A program made the translations under genes and the position numbers. The notes under the pieces are model-generated. The model did no database searches and was not told the origin of the DNA. It worked only from the letters and a program-made list of their open reading frames with translations. Shown piece by piece: positions 24,728-34,098 of a DNA stretch of 64,000 nt. How positions within the stretch are numbered: position 1 is the stretch's first letter; each line of letters opens with the position of its first letter. The stretch is from Lysobacter niastensis (GTDB taxonomy: Bacteria > Pseudomonadota > Gammaproteobacteria > Xanthomonadales > Xanthomonadaceae): assembly GCF_015453285.1 (NCBI RefSeq), contig NZ_JADLZT010000005.1, positions 248,001 through 312,000 on the forward strand, written 5' to 3'.

Positions 24728-25039
24728 TCACTTCTCCGTTTCCTCAGCGATCGCCACCGTATCCCCGCTGCTGGGCTTGTCGGACTGGACAGGCACCATC
24801 GCTGCCCGCTGGGCCTGGACGCGCGCCAGGGACGCCCTGACGCGGGGCTCGATGCGGTCGTACGAAGTCCGGTACTGCGGGAACTGGGTGCGGCTCCCCA
24901 ATACCATCCGCACTTCGTTGATCGAGACGCCGGCATCATCGGCGACCTGCTGCAGCATCTCGCGTTCGCCTGCGCCGGCATTCAGCCCGATGCCACAGAG
25001 AACCAGGCCAGCCAGCCACGTCGCCCTCATGCGTTTCAT
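24728..25039 (-). CDS. Small secreted hypothetical protein
   Basis: 103 residues from ATG 25039 with GAGAGG upstream. Signal peptide 'MKRMRATWLAGLVLCGIGLNAGAG'. The mature part begins EREMLQQVADDAGVSINEVRMVLGSRTQFPQYRTSY and is helical, ending in a Ser/Thr/Glu tail. No family recognised. It lies 171 bp downstream of the ECF sigma gene on the same strand and could be in its regulon. Confidence 0.65.
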   Translation of the reverse strand: MKRMRATWLAGLVLCGIGLNAGAGEREMLQQVADDAGVSINEVRMVLGSRTQFPQYRTSYDRIEPRVRASLARVQAQRAAMVPVQSDKPSSGDTVAIAEETEK

Positions 25040-25210
25040 GGTGTGCACCTCTCGCGCGGTCGGGGCGCGGTGCCGGCAGAACGAGGTATTCCCGCTGCAA
25101 CTCTGGATACGGAATCCGGCACCCACGATTACGGCGTCGCGCCTGATCGTGTCGCCGGAGACCAGGGCGAGGCGCCAGCAGGATTACGCGGTGCCGTTCG
25201 CGGTGCGCAT

Positions 25211-25909
25211 TCAGTAATCGGCGCCGCCCAGCACGGAACGCAATACGTGCAACTCCTCCATCAGGTCCGCTTCGCTGCCGGTGGTATCGGCAAGTTCCTC
25301 GCGCACGAGTTCGCGCAGGCGTACGCGTAGCCGATGCACCGACACCGCGATGGTGTTGGCGCGCACGCCCAGTTCCTGGCTCAGCCGGGTGTAGTCGGCG
25401 GAATCGGCCGGTTCGGCGATGTATGCCTCAAGCCGATCGAACAGCTCGCGCTTGCCCGCACGCTGCGCTTCATCGCGCAGCCTGTGGTAGCTCCGATCCA
25501 GTACGGTCAGTGCCCACGCCCGGTCGAAGGCCTGTTCCGGCGAGTCGTTGTCCGGTGCTGCGACATCGGTGCACGGATCCATGGTGGCCTGGCGCTGCCC
25601 ACCACCCCGCTTCTGTGCACCGGTCGAGTGCCGGGCGTCGATCAGGAACCGCTGCAGCGCGGTCAGCAGGAAACTGCGGAAACGCCCGCGCGCCGGATCG
25701 ACGACGGTGTCCCATCGGCGTTCCAGCAGGCGGGCGAAGAAATCCTGGGTGAGGTCTTCGGCATCGTCTTTGGAATACCCATGCCGGCAGACGTAGGCGA
25801 GCACCGGCCCGCGATAGGCGCCGCAGATCTGCTCCAGCGCCGTCCGTGCGGTCTCGGGCTGGCGCGCCTCCAGGATCAGGCTCCAGCGCGTGGTGTTGAA
25901 TCGGGTCAC
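25211..25909 (-). CDS. ECF-type sigma factor paired with Ser/Thr kinase
   Basis: 232 residues from GTG 25909 with GGGGGAAA upstream. Sigma region 2: 'VLAYVCRHGYSKDDAEDLTQDFFARLLERRWD' then 'GRFRSFLLTALQRFLIDARH'. Region 4: 'DYTRLSQELGVRANTIAVSVHRLRVRLRELVREEL'. Start 'VTRFNTTRWSLILEARQ' is typical of sigma factors encoded with WD40 kinases. The acidic DDAEDLTQDF core-binding stretch is intact, unlike forms that need phosphorylation to replace it. The kinase gene lies 73 bp upstream on the same strand, so the pair is a probable signalling unit; no anti-sigma gene is seen. Confidence 0.88.
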   Translation of the reverse strand: MTRFNTTRWSLILEARQPETARTALEQICGAYRGPVLAYVCRHGYSKDDAEDLTQDFFARLLERRWDTVVDPARGRFRSFLLTALQRFLIDARHSTGAQKRGGGQRQATMDPCTDVAAPDNDSPEQAFDRAWALTVLDRSYHRLRDEAQRAGKRELFDRLEAYIAEPADSADYTRLSQELGVRANTIAVSVHRLRVRLRELVREELADTTGSEADLMEELHVLRSVLGGADY

Positions 25910-25982
25910 AACGGTTTCCCCCGTCGCGCGGGCGCAGAGCGTCCGGTAGAGGCGTACAACGCAGGCGAGACTCTCCTTCCGT

Positions 25983-28900
25983 TCACCGCGGTTGTTCCAT
26001 CGATGGAGCCGCATTGTGCTGAGCGACGGAGGCGATGGCAGGGTCCGCTGCCGGTTCCAGCGTGATCGCAATGATGTTCAGGCCGAGAAAGATGGGTCTC
26101 ACGGTGCTGATCTCGATCGCGAGGACTTCGCGGTCGGGATGCGGATTGGGCACGCGCATTGCGTACAGGCGCATCACCTGGCCTCCCGCGCGCGCTTGTT
26201 CGGTCAGGGGCGGGCCTTCCCAGCCGACACGTGCGAGCGCGGGCCGGTCGTCCACTTTGTAGCCGAAGCCGGTGCCGAATCGCAGCGGCATTTCTGCAGG
26301 CGTGCCGCGGCGGTAATGCAGGCGCAGCATCGCCAGCGTGTCTCCTTTCGTGGCATCGCTGCCACCGACGAAGCCGAGCAGGTTCATGGCTCCGACGCGT
26401 TGTGGCGTCAGCGGGATGCGCAACGACGACGGAGGGAACAACTGGTCGGTCGCATCCGTCCCGGCACCGACGGCTACGCGGCCGCGGATGTCGTAGTCGA
26501 CGCCGAGCAATCGTTGCTGCCCGAAAGGCAGCTCGCAATGATTGCTGATGTCGAAGTCGTACCACTCCCGGCTCTTGGGACGGAGCGGCCGGTTGTAGTA
26601 ACGGCTGAGATCGAGCAGATGCGGCGGCGTGCCAGCCGCACGTGGGGGAACGGTGGCTTCCGGCGCAACACAGGACCATGGCGAGATCGCAACCGGGGGA
26701 ACGAGCGGTGTGGCGCCTGGATCTCGTGCGTGCAATGCCGTGCGGAGGGTCCTGGGGGGCTTTACGAACAGGCGGCCAGGTTCTGGTGCGAGCACCGCGG
26801 CCTCGTCGGCGATCGTGCCCGCCGGGCGCCGATCGGGTTCGATGTGCCAGACCAGCCAACGGCCCAGGAAGGTTCGGCCGACCAGATGCCTTCCGTCGGT
26901 ACCGAAGGCGACCTGGGCGACGAAGTCGGGCTGCGCGAGCGGCGTTCGCAGCGGCGGCCCCAGCGGCGAGCCGTGTTCGATGTCGTGCAGGATCACGCCA
27001 TCACGAAGCGCCTGGGCGAGGACCCGGCCGTCAGCACTGAATGCCTGCGCGACGCCGAGCTGCTCCTGATGGGTCAGGTTGAGCGCGCGCTGACGGCCTT
27101 CGTCGTCGATCAGCAGCGCCAGGTTCTGGAACGCCGTGCCGCTGCCCGGCATGGCGTTGACGGCGGCCAATCCATCGGCGCGCATCAGCAGCCCTTTGGG
27201 CGTGATCTCCAGTCGCGCACGCCGCAGCGACCGGCCATCGTTCAATGCCCAGCGTTCCAGCCAGACCTGCGCGGGCGAGTTCGGGTCGGTCTCCCACCGC
27301 AGCTTCAGATGTGCCAGTTCGTCACCGGCGACGGCGAGATACTGCAAATGCTGATGCGCCGGCTCGGGTTTGCCGAGAGTCCGGACCACCCGGTCCAGCG
27401 AATCGAGCGCGCGGACAGTGATGGCGCCGTCGGCGGCGATCGCCACCTGCCTGTCGTCGGGAGTGATCTTCCAGTCGGCGATGCGTGTAAGCGTAGCCGG
27501 GCCGAGCGCGCGGCCATCTGCGAGCGAGTGCGCCCGGATTCGATTGAGATTGCCGGCACCGGCGCGGAATGCGGCGGTGCTGGTGAGCAGGCTGCGGCCA
27601 TCCGCGCTGAGCAGCATCCGCGTAGGCGAGCCATCGAGCACGATGGCCGGATAGCGACGACGGCCGGTGCGCCAGTCGAACACGTGCACCTCGTGTCCGC
27701 TGCTGGCGATCAGGCTCCGGTTGTCGGAAGTAAGCAGGGCGAAGCCGACGGGCTGCGGCAATTCGATGACCGGCGACAGACGTCTCTGGTCGGTGGCGTT
27801 GAATACCCAGATCCTGGGACCGTCGACGGCCACGAGATGTTCGCCGTCGAAGCGCAACTCGCCCTCGCGTTGGGTGGCGGCCAACGCGGCTCGCAGCGGT
27901 GATCGCGGCATCCGCCACAGTCGCAGGCTGCCTTCGGTGCCACCGGTGGCCAGCAATGCGTGCACTGGGTCGAACGCACTGGCGAAGCGGGGGACATAGG
28001 CGGGATGGGTGATATCCGGCGCCAGCGGCACGGGCGCGCCAGCCAACTGAGCTGAACCGGCCAGCCCCCACATCGACACGCGGTCCCAGTGCATGGTCAG
28101 GGCGATCGCGGTATCACCATCGATACCATCGCGCTCCAGCTGATGCCCCCACAACTCATCGTCCAGGTAAAGCGGTTGCCCCAGCAGTCGACCGTCGGCC
28201 ACCGACCAGACGTGCAGGCTGCCGTCCTTGGCGCTGGCCGACAGCAGCGTGCCGTCGGAACTGAAGCGAAGCCAGTTGATCGCATCGCGCGGATGGGGGA
28301 ACAGGGCGCGCTGTGCCCCCGTGTTGGGATCGACCAGCAGCACTTCGCCATTGGCGCGGCCCAGCGCCAGCCAGCGGGCGTCCGGTGACACCCCCCAGGC
28401 CATTACGTAATGGGCCCTGTCCACGGGCATGAAGTCATGGCGTTTGCGCAACGTGGCGGGGTCGCGGATCGCAACGCTGGGCGTGAGATCGAACGAGGTG
28501 ACGATGAACTTCGCCTGCGGAGCGATCAGCCACTCCGGCGCTTCTGCCGCCACGGCAGGACTGATCGGCTTCCAGGTCTGCGCATCGAACAGTTGCGTCT
28601 CGTAGCGGGACGTCTCCCGGTGCAGCAGCACATAACGGCCATCGTCGCTCCAGGTCTGGTCGACGTAACCCGTTTCGGAAGCAGGCTGCGTCTGGCGGCC
28701 ATCGGCAAGCGCCAGGCGTGCCATCTGGCCACTGGGTCGCATCGAGAGCAGCGTCCAGTGCCGGGTCACCACCAGGTATCGGCCGTCGGGCGTGAACTGC
28801 AGGCGCCTGATCTGTCCATCGGTATTGGGCCCATCGCCGAAGGACACCCTGACGCGCCACAGCTGCTTTCCGGTCTCGAGTTCGTATATCGCCACCTGGA

Positions 28901-30302
28901 GCGGATTGAGGCCAAGCGCGACGTGGCGGCCGTCTGGACTGAGCACCATCGTGTCGATCGGCGCGCCCACGTCGATCACGTCGATCAGCATCGGCATCTG
29001 GCCGAGCGCGAGGCCCAGGCGCAGTCGCTCTCGCTGCGCCGCATCGTCGTCGCCCGCGGACTCCTGTTCGCGCAGGTTGGCCGCGAGCGCTGCGATGGCG
29101 TGGTAGCCGCGATTGCTCTCGAACAGGCGCCACGCGGTTTCGTGGCGTTGCGACCACAGGTTCTGCCGCGCCTGGATCTCGTGCTCCCTGGACTGGCGCC
29201 ACTGCTGCGTGGCCACTACCAGGCCGACGATGAGCGCGGCGACCGCGGAGAACACCGCCAGCGCGAGCCTGGGCTCGCGTCGTGCCCAGCGCGCGGTGCG
29301 GTGCAGCACGTTGAGCGGCCGCACAGCGACGGCACGGCCTTCGACGAAACGACCCAGGTCGTCGGCGAGTTCGCGGGCGCTCGGATAACGCTGTGCCGGA
29401 TCGCGCGACAGGCACTTGAGGCAGATTGCCTCAAGATCGGCCGGCAGCTCGCGATGGTGTGAAGGCCGCAGGATCTCGCCCTCGTGCAGCGATGCAAGTG
29501 CACGAGAGGCGGCATCGGCCTCCAGAGGCGTGTGACCGGTTAGCATCTCGTACAACATCGCACCCAGCGCCCACACGTCGGTGGCAGGCGACAACGCGGG
29601 GCCGTCCAGTTGCGCCTGCTCGGGCGCCATGTAACCGGGCGTCCCCGACACACGCAGGTGCTCCAACGCCTGTTCCAGGCGGCGAGCCAGGCCGAAATCG
29701 GCGACCAGGGGCTCGCCGTCTTCGTTGATCAGTACGTTCCCAGGCTTCAGATCCAGGTGCAGCACGCCGAGGCGATGCGCGTAGTCCACCGCTTCCGCGA
29801 TCGTGCGCAGGATCCTGGCCGCCTCGCGCGGTGCAATCGGCCCGGAATCGTCGAGGTGTTGCGACAGGCTCCTTCCGCGCACCAGCTGCATCGCATAGAA
29901 GATCAGCCCGGCGTGCTCGCCCATCTCGTGCACGACGACGATGTTCGGATGCTGCAGCATCGCGGCGTTCTGGGCTTCGAGCCGGAAGTTCTCGACGAAC
30001 TCCTCCGTGGCCCACAAGCCAGCCGACAGCAGCTTGACCGCCACCTCGCGGTTCAGCGAGCGCTGCCGTGCGCGGTAGACCACGCCCATGCCGCCGCGGC
30101 CGATCTCCTCGAGCAGTTCGTAGTCGCCGAACTCGCGCTGGAGCGGATCGTCCAGGTCGATGGTCGGCACGGCTTCTGGCGAAAGCGTGGGACGTGTCGA
30201 ACGGGTGACCCGGCTGCGCGTGTCCCGACCGAACGCCACCCGCGCCAGTGCCGACCTGAGCCACCAGCGAGAGGCGGGGTTGCTGGAATCGTCGTCGTTC
30301 AC
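25983..30302 (-). CDS. Membrane Ser/Thr protein kinase with WD40 propeller and C-terminal sugar-binding-like domain
   Basis: 1439 residues. The PknB-like kinase domain spans about 60-320: glycine loop IGRGGMGVVYRA, Lys90 in VAVK, catalytic loop HLDLKPGN (182-189), DFG at 202-204, and APEQA. The HRD arginine is leucine, a variant seen in related kinases, so activation should not need activation-loop phosphorylation in the usual way. One membrane helix follows at about 345-366, then a long extracytoplasmic part of WD40-type repeats (for example SPDGRHVALGLN, FTPDGRYLVVTRH, FSSDGTLLSASAKDGSLHVW). The last 150 residues resemble an NPCBM/carbohydrate-binding sandwich. An external ligand could thus signal through the kinase to the downstream sigma factor (inference). 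Confidence 0.9.
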   Translation of the reverse strand: MNDDDSSNPASRWWLRSALARVAFGRDTRSRVTRSTRPTLSPEAVPTIDLDDPLQREFGDYELLEEIGRGGMGVVYRARQRSLNREVAVKLLSAGLWATEEFVENFRLEAQNAAMLQHPNIVVVHEMGEHAGLIFYAMQLVRGRSLSQHLDDSGPIAPREAARILRTIAEAVDYAHRLGVLHLDLKPGNVLINEDGEPLVADFGLARRLEQALEHLRVSGTPGYMAPEQAQLDGPALSPATDVWALGAMLYEMLTGHTPLEADAASRALASLHEGEILRPSHHRELPADLEAICLKCLSRDPAQRYPSARELADDLGRFVEGRAVAVRPLNVLHRTARWARREPRLALAVFSAVAALIVGLVVATQQWRQSREHEIQARQNLWSQRHETAWRLFESNRGYHAIAALAANLREQESAGDDDAAQRERLRLGLALGQMPMLIDVIDVGAPIDTMVLSPDGRHVALGLNPLQVAIYELETGKQLWRVRVSFGDGPNTDGQIRRLQFTPDGRYLVVTRHWTLLSMRPSGQMARLALADGRQTQPASETGYVDQTWSDDGRYVLLHRETSRYETQLFDAQTWKPISPAVAAEAPEWLIAPQAKFIVTSFDLTPSVAIRDPATLRKRHDFMPVDRAHYVMAWGVSPDARWLALGRANGEVLLVDPNTGAQRALFPHPRDAINWLRFSSDGTLLSASAKDGSLHVWSVADGRLLGQPLYLDDELWGHQLERDGIDGDTAIALTMHWDRVSMWGLAGSAQLAGAPVPLAPDITHPAYVPRFASAFDPVHALLATGGTEGSLRLWRMPRSPLRAALAATQREGELRFDGEHLVAVDGPRIWVFNATDQRRLSPVIELPQPVGFALLTSDNRSLIASSGHEVHVFDWRTGRRRYPAIVLDGSPTRMLLSADGRSLLTSTAAFRAGAGNLNRIRAHSLADGRALGPATLTRIADWKITPDDRQVAIAADGAITVRALDSLDRVVRTLGKPEPAHQHLQYLAVAGDELAHLKLRWETDPNSPAQVWLERWALNDGRSLRRARLEITPKGLLMRADGLAAVNAMPGSGTAFQNLALLIDDEGRQRALNLTHQEQLGVAQAFSADGRVLAQALRDGVILHDIEHGSPLGPPLRTPLAQPDFVAQVAFGTDGRHLVGRTFLGRWLVWHIEPDRRPAGTIADEAAVLAPEPGRLFVKPPRTLRTALHARDPGATPLVPPVAISPWSCVAPEATVPPRAAGTPPHLLDLSRYYNRPLRPKSREWYDFDISNHCELPFGQQRLLGVDYDIRGRVAVGAGTDATDQLFPPSSLRIPLTPQRVGAMNLLGFVGGSDATKGDTLAMLRLHYRRGTPAEMPLRFGTGFGYKVDDRPALARVGWEGPPLTEQARAGGQVMRLYAMRVPNPHPDREVLAIEISTVRPIFLGLNIIAITLEPAADPAIASVAQHNAAPSMEQPR

Positions 30303-30474
30303 GTCAGGTCCGGGACGGAGCCGAGCAAATGCGGCAGTTCCGGCTACGTCGAGTCGTGATCATGCGCATCCGGGGGCGCGGTGGGGGCTCGGCAAAGGCT
30401 CGACTCGCCATTGGCTGGAACGGCTGCGGGCCTTGTCGTCGGCCAGCCTGCCTGCGCAGGTGCACCCATCGAGG

Positions 30475-33285
30475 TCAGAATCGCTGCCGCCAGCTCGCGT
30501 ACCAGAATCGCCCCGGTACGTCGTAGGCCGGGTCGTAGGAGTTGATGGCGATGTACGACACCGGCGGATCGCGATCGAAGGCGTTATTGACGCCGATGCT
30601 GAACTGCACGTCATCCACCGGTTGCCAGCGCAGCTGCAGGTCGGCGTACGTACGCGGGTCGATGATGTGCTCGGGGAATCCGTCGAAGACCGGGCTCGCG
30701 AAGTCGGGGCGGTCGCACAGGTCGGGGCGGTCCGCGGTCGCGGGAAACTCGCAGCTTTCGTCGAGGGCCGAGTAGTAGCGCAGGCGCAGCGTGGCGCCGA
30801 AATCGCCAGCGTTCCAGTCCAGCGACAACACCGACCTCAGACGCCAACCTGGATCCAGGAAGAAGTAATTGCCGACCGTGCTGACATCGGGTGCGCCGCG
30901 GGGAATCTCCCTGTCGTAGCGGCTGAGGTAGACACTGTCCCAGGCCAGGTGGAAGTCGCCCCAGTCGCCGTGCCAGCGGTAGTCCAGCGAGAAGTCGTAG
31001 CCTTCGATCCAGTAGGTGCCGTAGTTGAACAGGCGCGCATCGATGTCGGTCAGCACACCCGTGGCCGGGTCGCGCCGTAACTGCAGGCACGCGCTTTCGA
31101 TACCCTGTGTGTAGCAAAGCCTGGGCAGCTCGAACTCGGGAATGTCGTCGATGGCGTTGTTCAGTTCGATCTGCCACCAGTCCAGCGTCAGGTCCAGCCC
31201 GCTGAGGCGGGCGGGGCTCCACACCACGCCGATGCCGCGATTGCGCGCCTGTTCCGGCTGCAGGTCCGGATTGGAGCCGAACCGCGTCAGCGGCCCGAAC
31301 GGTGGATCCAGGCCTTCCACCGGCACGCCCGCAGCATGGCAGCGATCGGCCAGTTCGCCGCTTATTTCGCCGATGCAGGGATCAAGGAATTGCGCCGCAA
31401 GCGCGGTCTCGCGGAACGCGCCGCTGACCGCAAACAGTTCGCTGGTCGAGGGCGCGCGATAACCCTCCGACCAACTAGCACGCAGCAGCCAGTCCTTGTG
31501 CGGGCGCCAGGACAATCCAAGCTTGTGGTTGGTGGTGCTGCCGAACGTGGAGTAGTCCGACAGCCGTGTGGCCACGTTGAGGTCGAGGCTTTGCGCCCAC
31601 GGCTTCGAAGACAGCAGTGGAAGGTCGAGTTCGACATAGGCCTCGCTGGTGCGGATCTCGCCGTCGACCGGGTCGGGAACGACGCCGCTGAAATCGAGGG
31701 CGTCGTTGCTGAGAAGGGAATCGGGTTCGACGCTGCCGCGTTCGCGACGGAACTCCACGCCCGCCGCCAAAGCCAGTGGGCCAGCGGGAAGGTCCGCCAC
31801 GTCGCCGCTGATGTTCAGGCTGAGATCGTTGAGGCGACGTTCCTCGTCGACGTTCCCTTGGGCGGAGAGGTAATCGAACATCGCATCGGTGAATCCACTC
31901 CGGCCGTGCAGGAAATCCAGCGGTACGCAGCCGGCGAGGGGAGTGGTCGTACTGCCGCAGCGCGGCTGTCCTGCGCTGTCGAGAAACGACGGGCCGACGC
32001 CCAGCCCCAGCCGATTGAGGTCGTAGCCGCCGCCGATCGAGAAGTCCTTGTCCGTGCGTGCATCGATGAAGTTCGCATCCCAGGCGAAGCCGCGCGATCC
32101 GATCCGCAGAATCCCATCGATGTCCAGCGACACGTAGCGCGTCTGTGCATCTTGCTCGAAGCGGCGAGGCTGGTTCAACGGCCGAAAGGCGAAGAAGGTC
32201 ACCGGCTGGCCGAACGGGTTGTAGAGATTGTCCGGTGAGATGTCGTACTGGTTCGCATCGCCGCCGCCGCCGAACTGCAGGATCGGCGTGGGTGCCTGCT
32301 GCTTGCGCGAAATCCGATGCTGCAGCAGCACGGTGCCCCGCATGGACACGCTGTCGGAAACTGCGTAATGCCCCTGCGCGAACAACGCCGTCCTTTCGTA
32401 CGGAGTGCGCAGATAGTTCTCCGGGGCGTAGTTGTACCCATCGCTGCGGAAATCGAACTGGCGGTAGCCAGGCAGTTGCGCATCCCAGGTCAGTTGCCCC
32501 TCCTCGCCATCGGGCAACTCGTCGCCTCCTGGACCGAAGCCGATGCGGCCGTCCGGGGTATTGATCGAGGCCCCGGCGAAGGCATCGTTCGCGGGCAGGT
32601 TATAGGTCGGTACGGCGGAGATCGCGCGGTCGCCAGCCCAGATCGGACGCTGGTCGGCGTAGGACAGGTTCACGGACAATCCGCCGCGCGCGCCTTCGCG
32701 CCCCCAGGTGATGTCGGCGGTGCGGCGCTCGCCGTCGCCATGCTCGCTGCTGGCGTAATAGGCACTCGCCTCGACGCCTTCGTAGCTGTTCCGCGTGATG
32801 ATGTTGACGACGCCGGCGATGGCATCGGAGCCGTAGATCGCCGAGGCGCCGTCGGTCAGCACCTCGATCCGCTCCACGATCGGCAACGGAATGCTGCCGA
32901 CGTCCACTGCGCCATCGAGCGAGGTGACATAACGATGGCCGTTGAGCAGCACCAGCGTGCGTTCGGCACCGAGATTGCGCAGGTCGACCCGCGTCTCGCC
33001 GTTGTTGAGCTCGGCGGTGTAGTCGCTGTTGACGTCGGAAACGTGCTGCGGGAGTTGCTGCAGGATCTCGCCGACGTTGCTGAGGCCCGTGCGCAGCAGG
33101 TCGGCGCGATCGAGCACCAGCAACGGTTGCGAGGTTTCGAATTCGACACGGCGGATGTGACTTCCGGTCACCTCGACAGTGCCCAGGGTCACCGGTTCAT
33201 CAGTGGAGGAGGCCTGCGCGAACGCCGCGCCGATCGGCAGGGCGAAGGCCAGCGCACCGCCCAGGCGGCGGTGGCGGCTCGCCAT
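30475..33285 (-). CDS. TonB-dependent outer-membrane receptor
   Basis: 936 residues from ATG 33285; a GTG at 33312 would add nine. Signal peptide 'LGGALAFALPIGAAFAQ', then a TonB-box-like stretch 'VTLGTVEVTGSHIRRVE'. The plug domain runs to about residue 165 (GLSNVGEILQQLPQ, GTRVDLRNLG-type segment, IEVLTDGASAIYGSDAIAGVVNIIT). The beta-barrel ends with 'RFWYASWRQRF', terminal Phe as required for BAM insertion. This xanthomonad-type receptor imports siderophores, oligosaccharides or peptides; no specific uptake partner is adjacent, so the substrate is open. Confidence 0.93.
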   Translation of the reverse strand: MASRHRRLGGALAFALPIGAAFAQASSTDEPVTLGTVEVTGSHIRRVEFETSQPLLVLDRADLLRTGLSNVGEILQQLPQHVSDVNSDYTAELNNGETRVDLRNLGAERTLVLLNGHRYVTSLDGAVDVGSIPLPIVERIEVLTDGASAIYGSDAIAGVVNIITRNSYEGVEASAYYASSEHGDGERRTADITWGREGARGGLSVNLSYADQRPIWAGDRAISAVPTYNLPANDAFAGASINTPDGRIGFGPGGDELPDGEEGQLTWDAQLPGYRQFDFRSDGYNYAPENYLRTPYERTALFAQGHYAVSDSVSMRGTVLLQHRISRKQQAPTPILQFGGGGDANQYDISPDNLYNPFGQPVTFFAFRPLNQPRRFEQDAQTRYVSLDIDGILRIGSRGFAWDANFIDARTDKDFSIGGGYDLNRLGLGVGPSFLDSAGQPRCGSTTTPLAGCVPLDFLHGRSGFTDAMFDYLSAQGNVDEERRLNDLSLNISGDVADLPAGPLALAAGVEFRRERGSVEPDSLLSNDALDFSGVVPDPVDGEIRTSEAYVELDLPLLSSKPWAQSLDLNVATRLSDYSTFGSTTNHKLGLSWRPHKDWLLRASWSEGYRAPSTSELFAVSGAFRETALAAQFLDPCIGEISGELADRCHAAGVPVEGLDPPFGPLTRFGSNPDLQPEQARNRGIGVVWSPARLSGLDLTLDWWQIELNNAIDDIPEFELPRLCYTQGIESACLQLRRDPATGVLTDIDARLFNYGTYWIEGYDFSLDYRWHGDWGDFHLAWDSVYLSRYDREIPRGAPDVSTVGNYFFLDPGWRLRSVLSLDWNAGDFGATLRLRYYSALDESCEFPATADRPDLCDRPDFASPVFDGFPEHIIDPRTYADLQLRWQPVDDVQFSIGVNNAFDRDPPVSYIAINSYDPAYDVPGRFWYASWRQRF

Positions 33286-33530
33286 GATCCGGCGGTGCGT
33301 TCCAGGCTTCACCTGCTATGCGAACGTGCTGCCGGGCTGGCCTCGGCCGGGGGGCACCCGGGCTACATCGACAACCAGGTCATCAGCTTCCGATCGCGGG
33401 CGTGCGGCGCCTTACGACCCCCATGGCCGTCACGTGGCGCGGGCCGTCCGATTGTGGGACACAACCGGCTTAACTATGCTTCACGGCGCATCATGGAGCT
33501 GGTCGCAACTCAACAAAGGGGAAGCAAGCG

Positions 33531-33833
33531 ATGAAGCGGATTGCAGGGATGACAGTCGTCGTGGCTCTGGGTGTGTGCGGCTGTTCGGTCGGGGGCGGGG
33601 CGGAGACGTTCAGCGAGGCCGATTGCAAGGTGTTTGCCGGCAAGCTGGTGGGAATGTCCGGGATGGAGGACAACCTTTACATGCAGCAGAAAGACGTCGA
33701 CGAAATGCGCACCGGCATCGTCGCCGAATGCATGGCGGACAAGATCGGCCTGAGCCGCGAGCAGCTTGACTGCGCGGTGAAGTCCACCAGCAACGACGAG
33801 TTCGCCAAGTGCGGGATCGTGCTCAAGGGCTAA
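33531..33833 (+). CDS. Small predicted lipoprotein
   Basis: 100 residues. Signal 'GMTVVVALGVCGC' with Cys18 after V-C-G gives a plausible lipobox. The mature sequence has Cys pairs (EADCKVFAG, VAECMADK, LDCAVK, FAKCGIV) that may form disulfides, and 'DEMRTGIVAECMADKIGLSREQLDCAVKSTSNDEFAKC' hints at a small helical fold. GGGGAAG lies upstream of ATG 33531. No family recognised. Confidence 0.72.
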   Translation: MKRIAGMTVVVALGVCGCSVGGGAETFSEADCKVFAGKLVGMSGMEDNLYMQQKDVDEMRTGIVAECMADKIGLSREQLDCAVKSTSNDEFAKCGIVLKG

Positions 33834-33967
33834 GCCGCGATGGCGCCGGGTGCATGGACGCACCTGACTCTCGTTCATTCGACGCCAATGCGCGACTCGG
33901 CTGATTCAGGTGCTGGCAGTGCCGCTTCTCGCCGGAAGCCGTCGTTGGCGCTTCTGTCTGGCTCAGA

Positions 33968-33996
33968 AAAAGAAGCCCCCTTTGGGGGCTTCTTTT
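33968..33996. terminator. Strong bidirectional terminator
   Basis: AAAAGAAGCCCCC pairs with GGGGGCTTCTTTT across a 3-base loop: 13 bp with A-tract and T-tract ends. It separates the lipoprotein gene at 33531-33833 from the end of the nine-gene minus-strand operon. Confidence 0.93.
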
Positions 33997-34098
33997 GGGC
34001 GGCCGAGTAATTGGGGGCAATGACCGCCCATGCCCCTCCAGGCATGCCCCCGGCCTGGGGCCAGGACGGTTTTGCTAGTCGGCGCTCTCTTCTGTCCC

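Noticed and set aside
25992-27902. 636-codon plus-strand frame antisense to the kinase
   Set aside because: Shadow; no family marks, whereas the kinase frame is clear.
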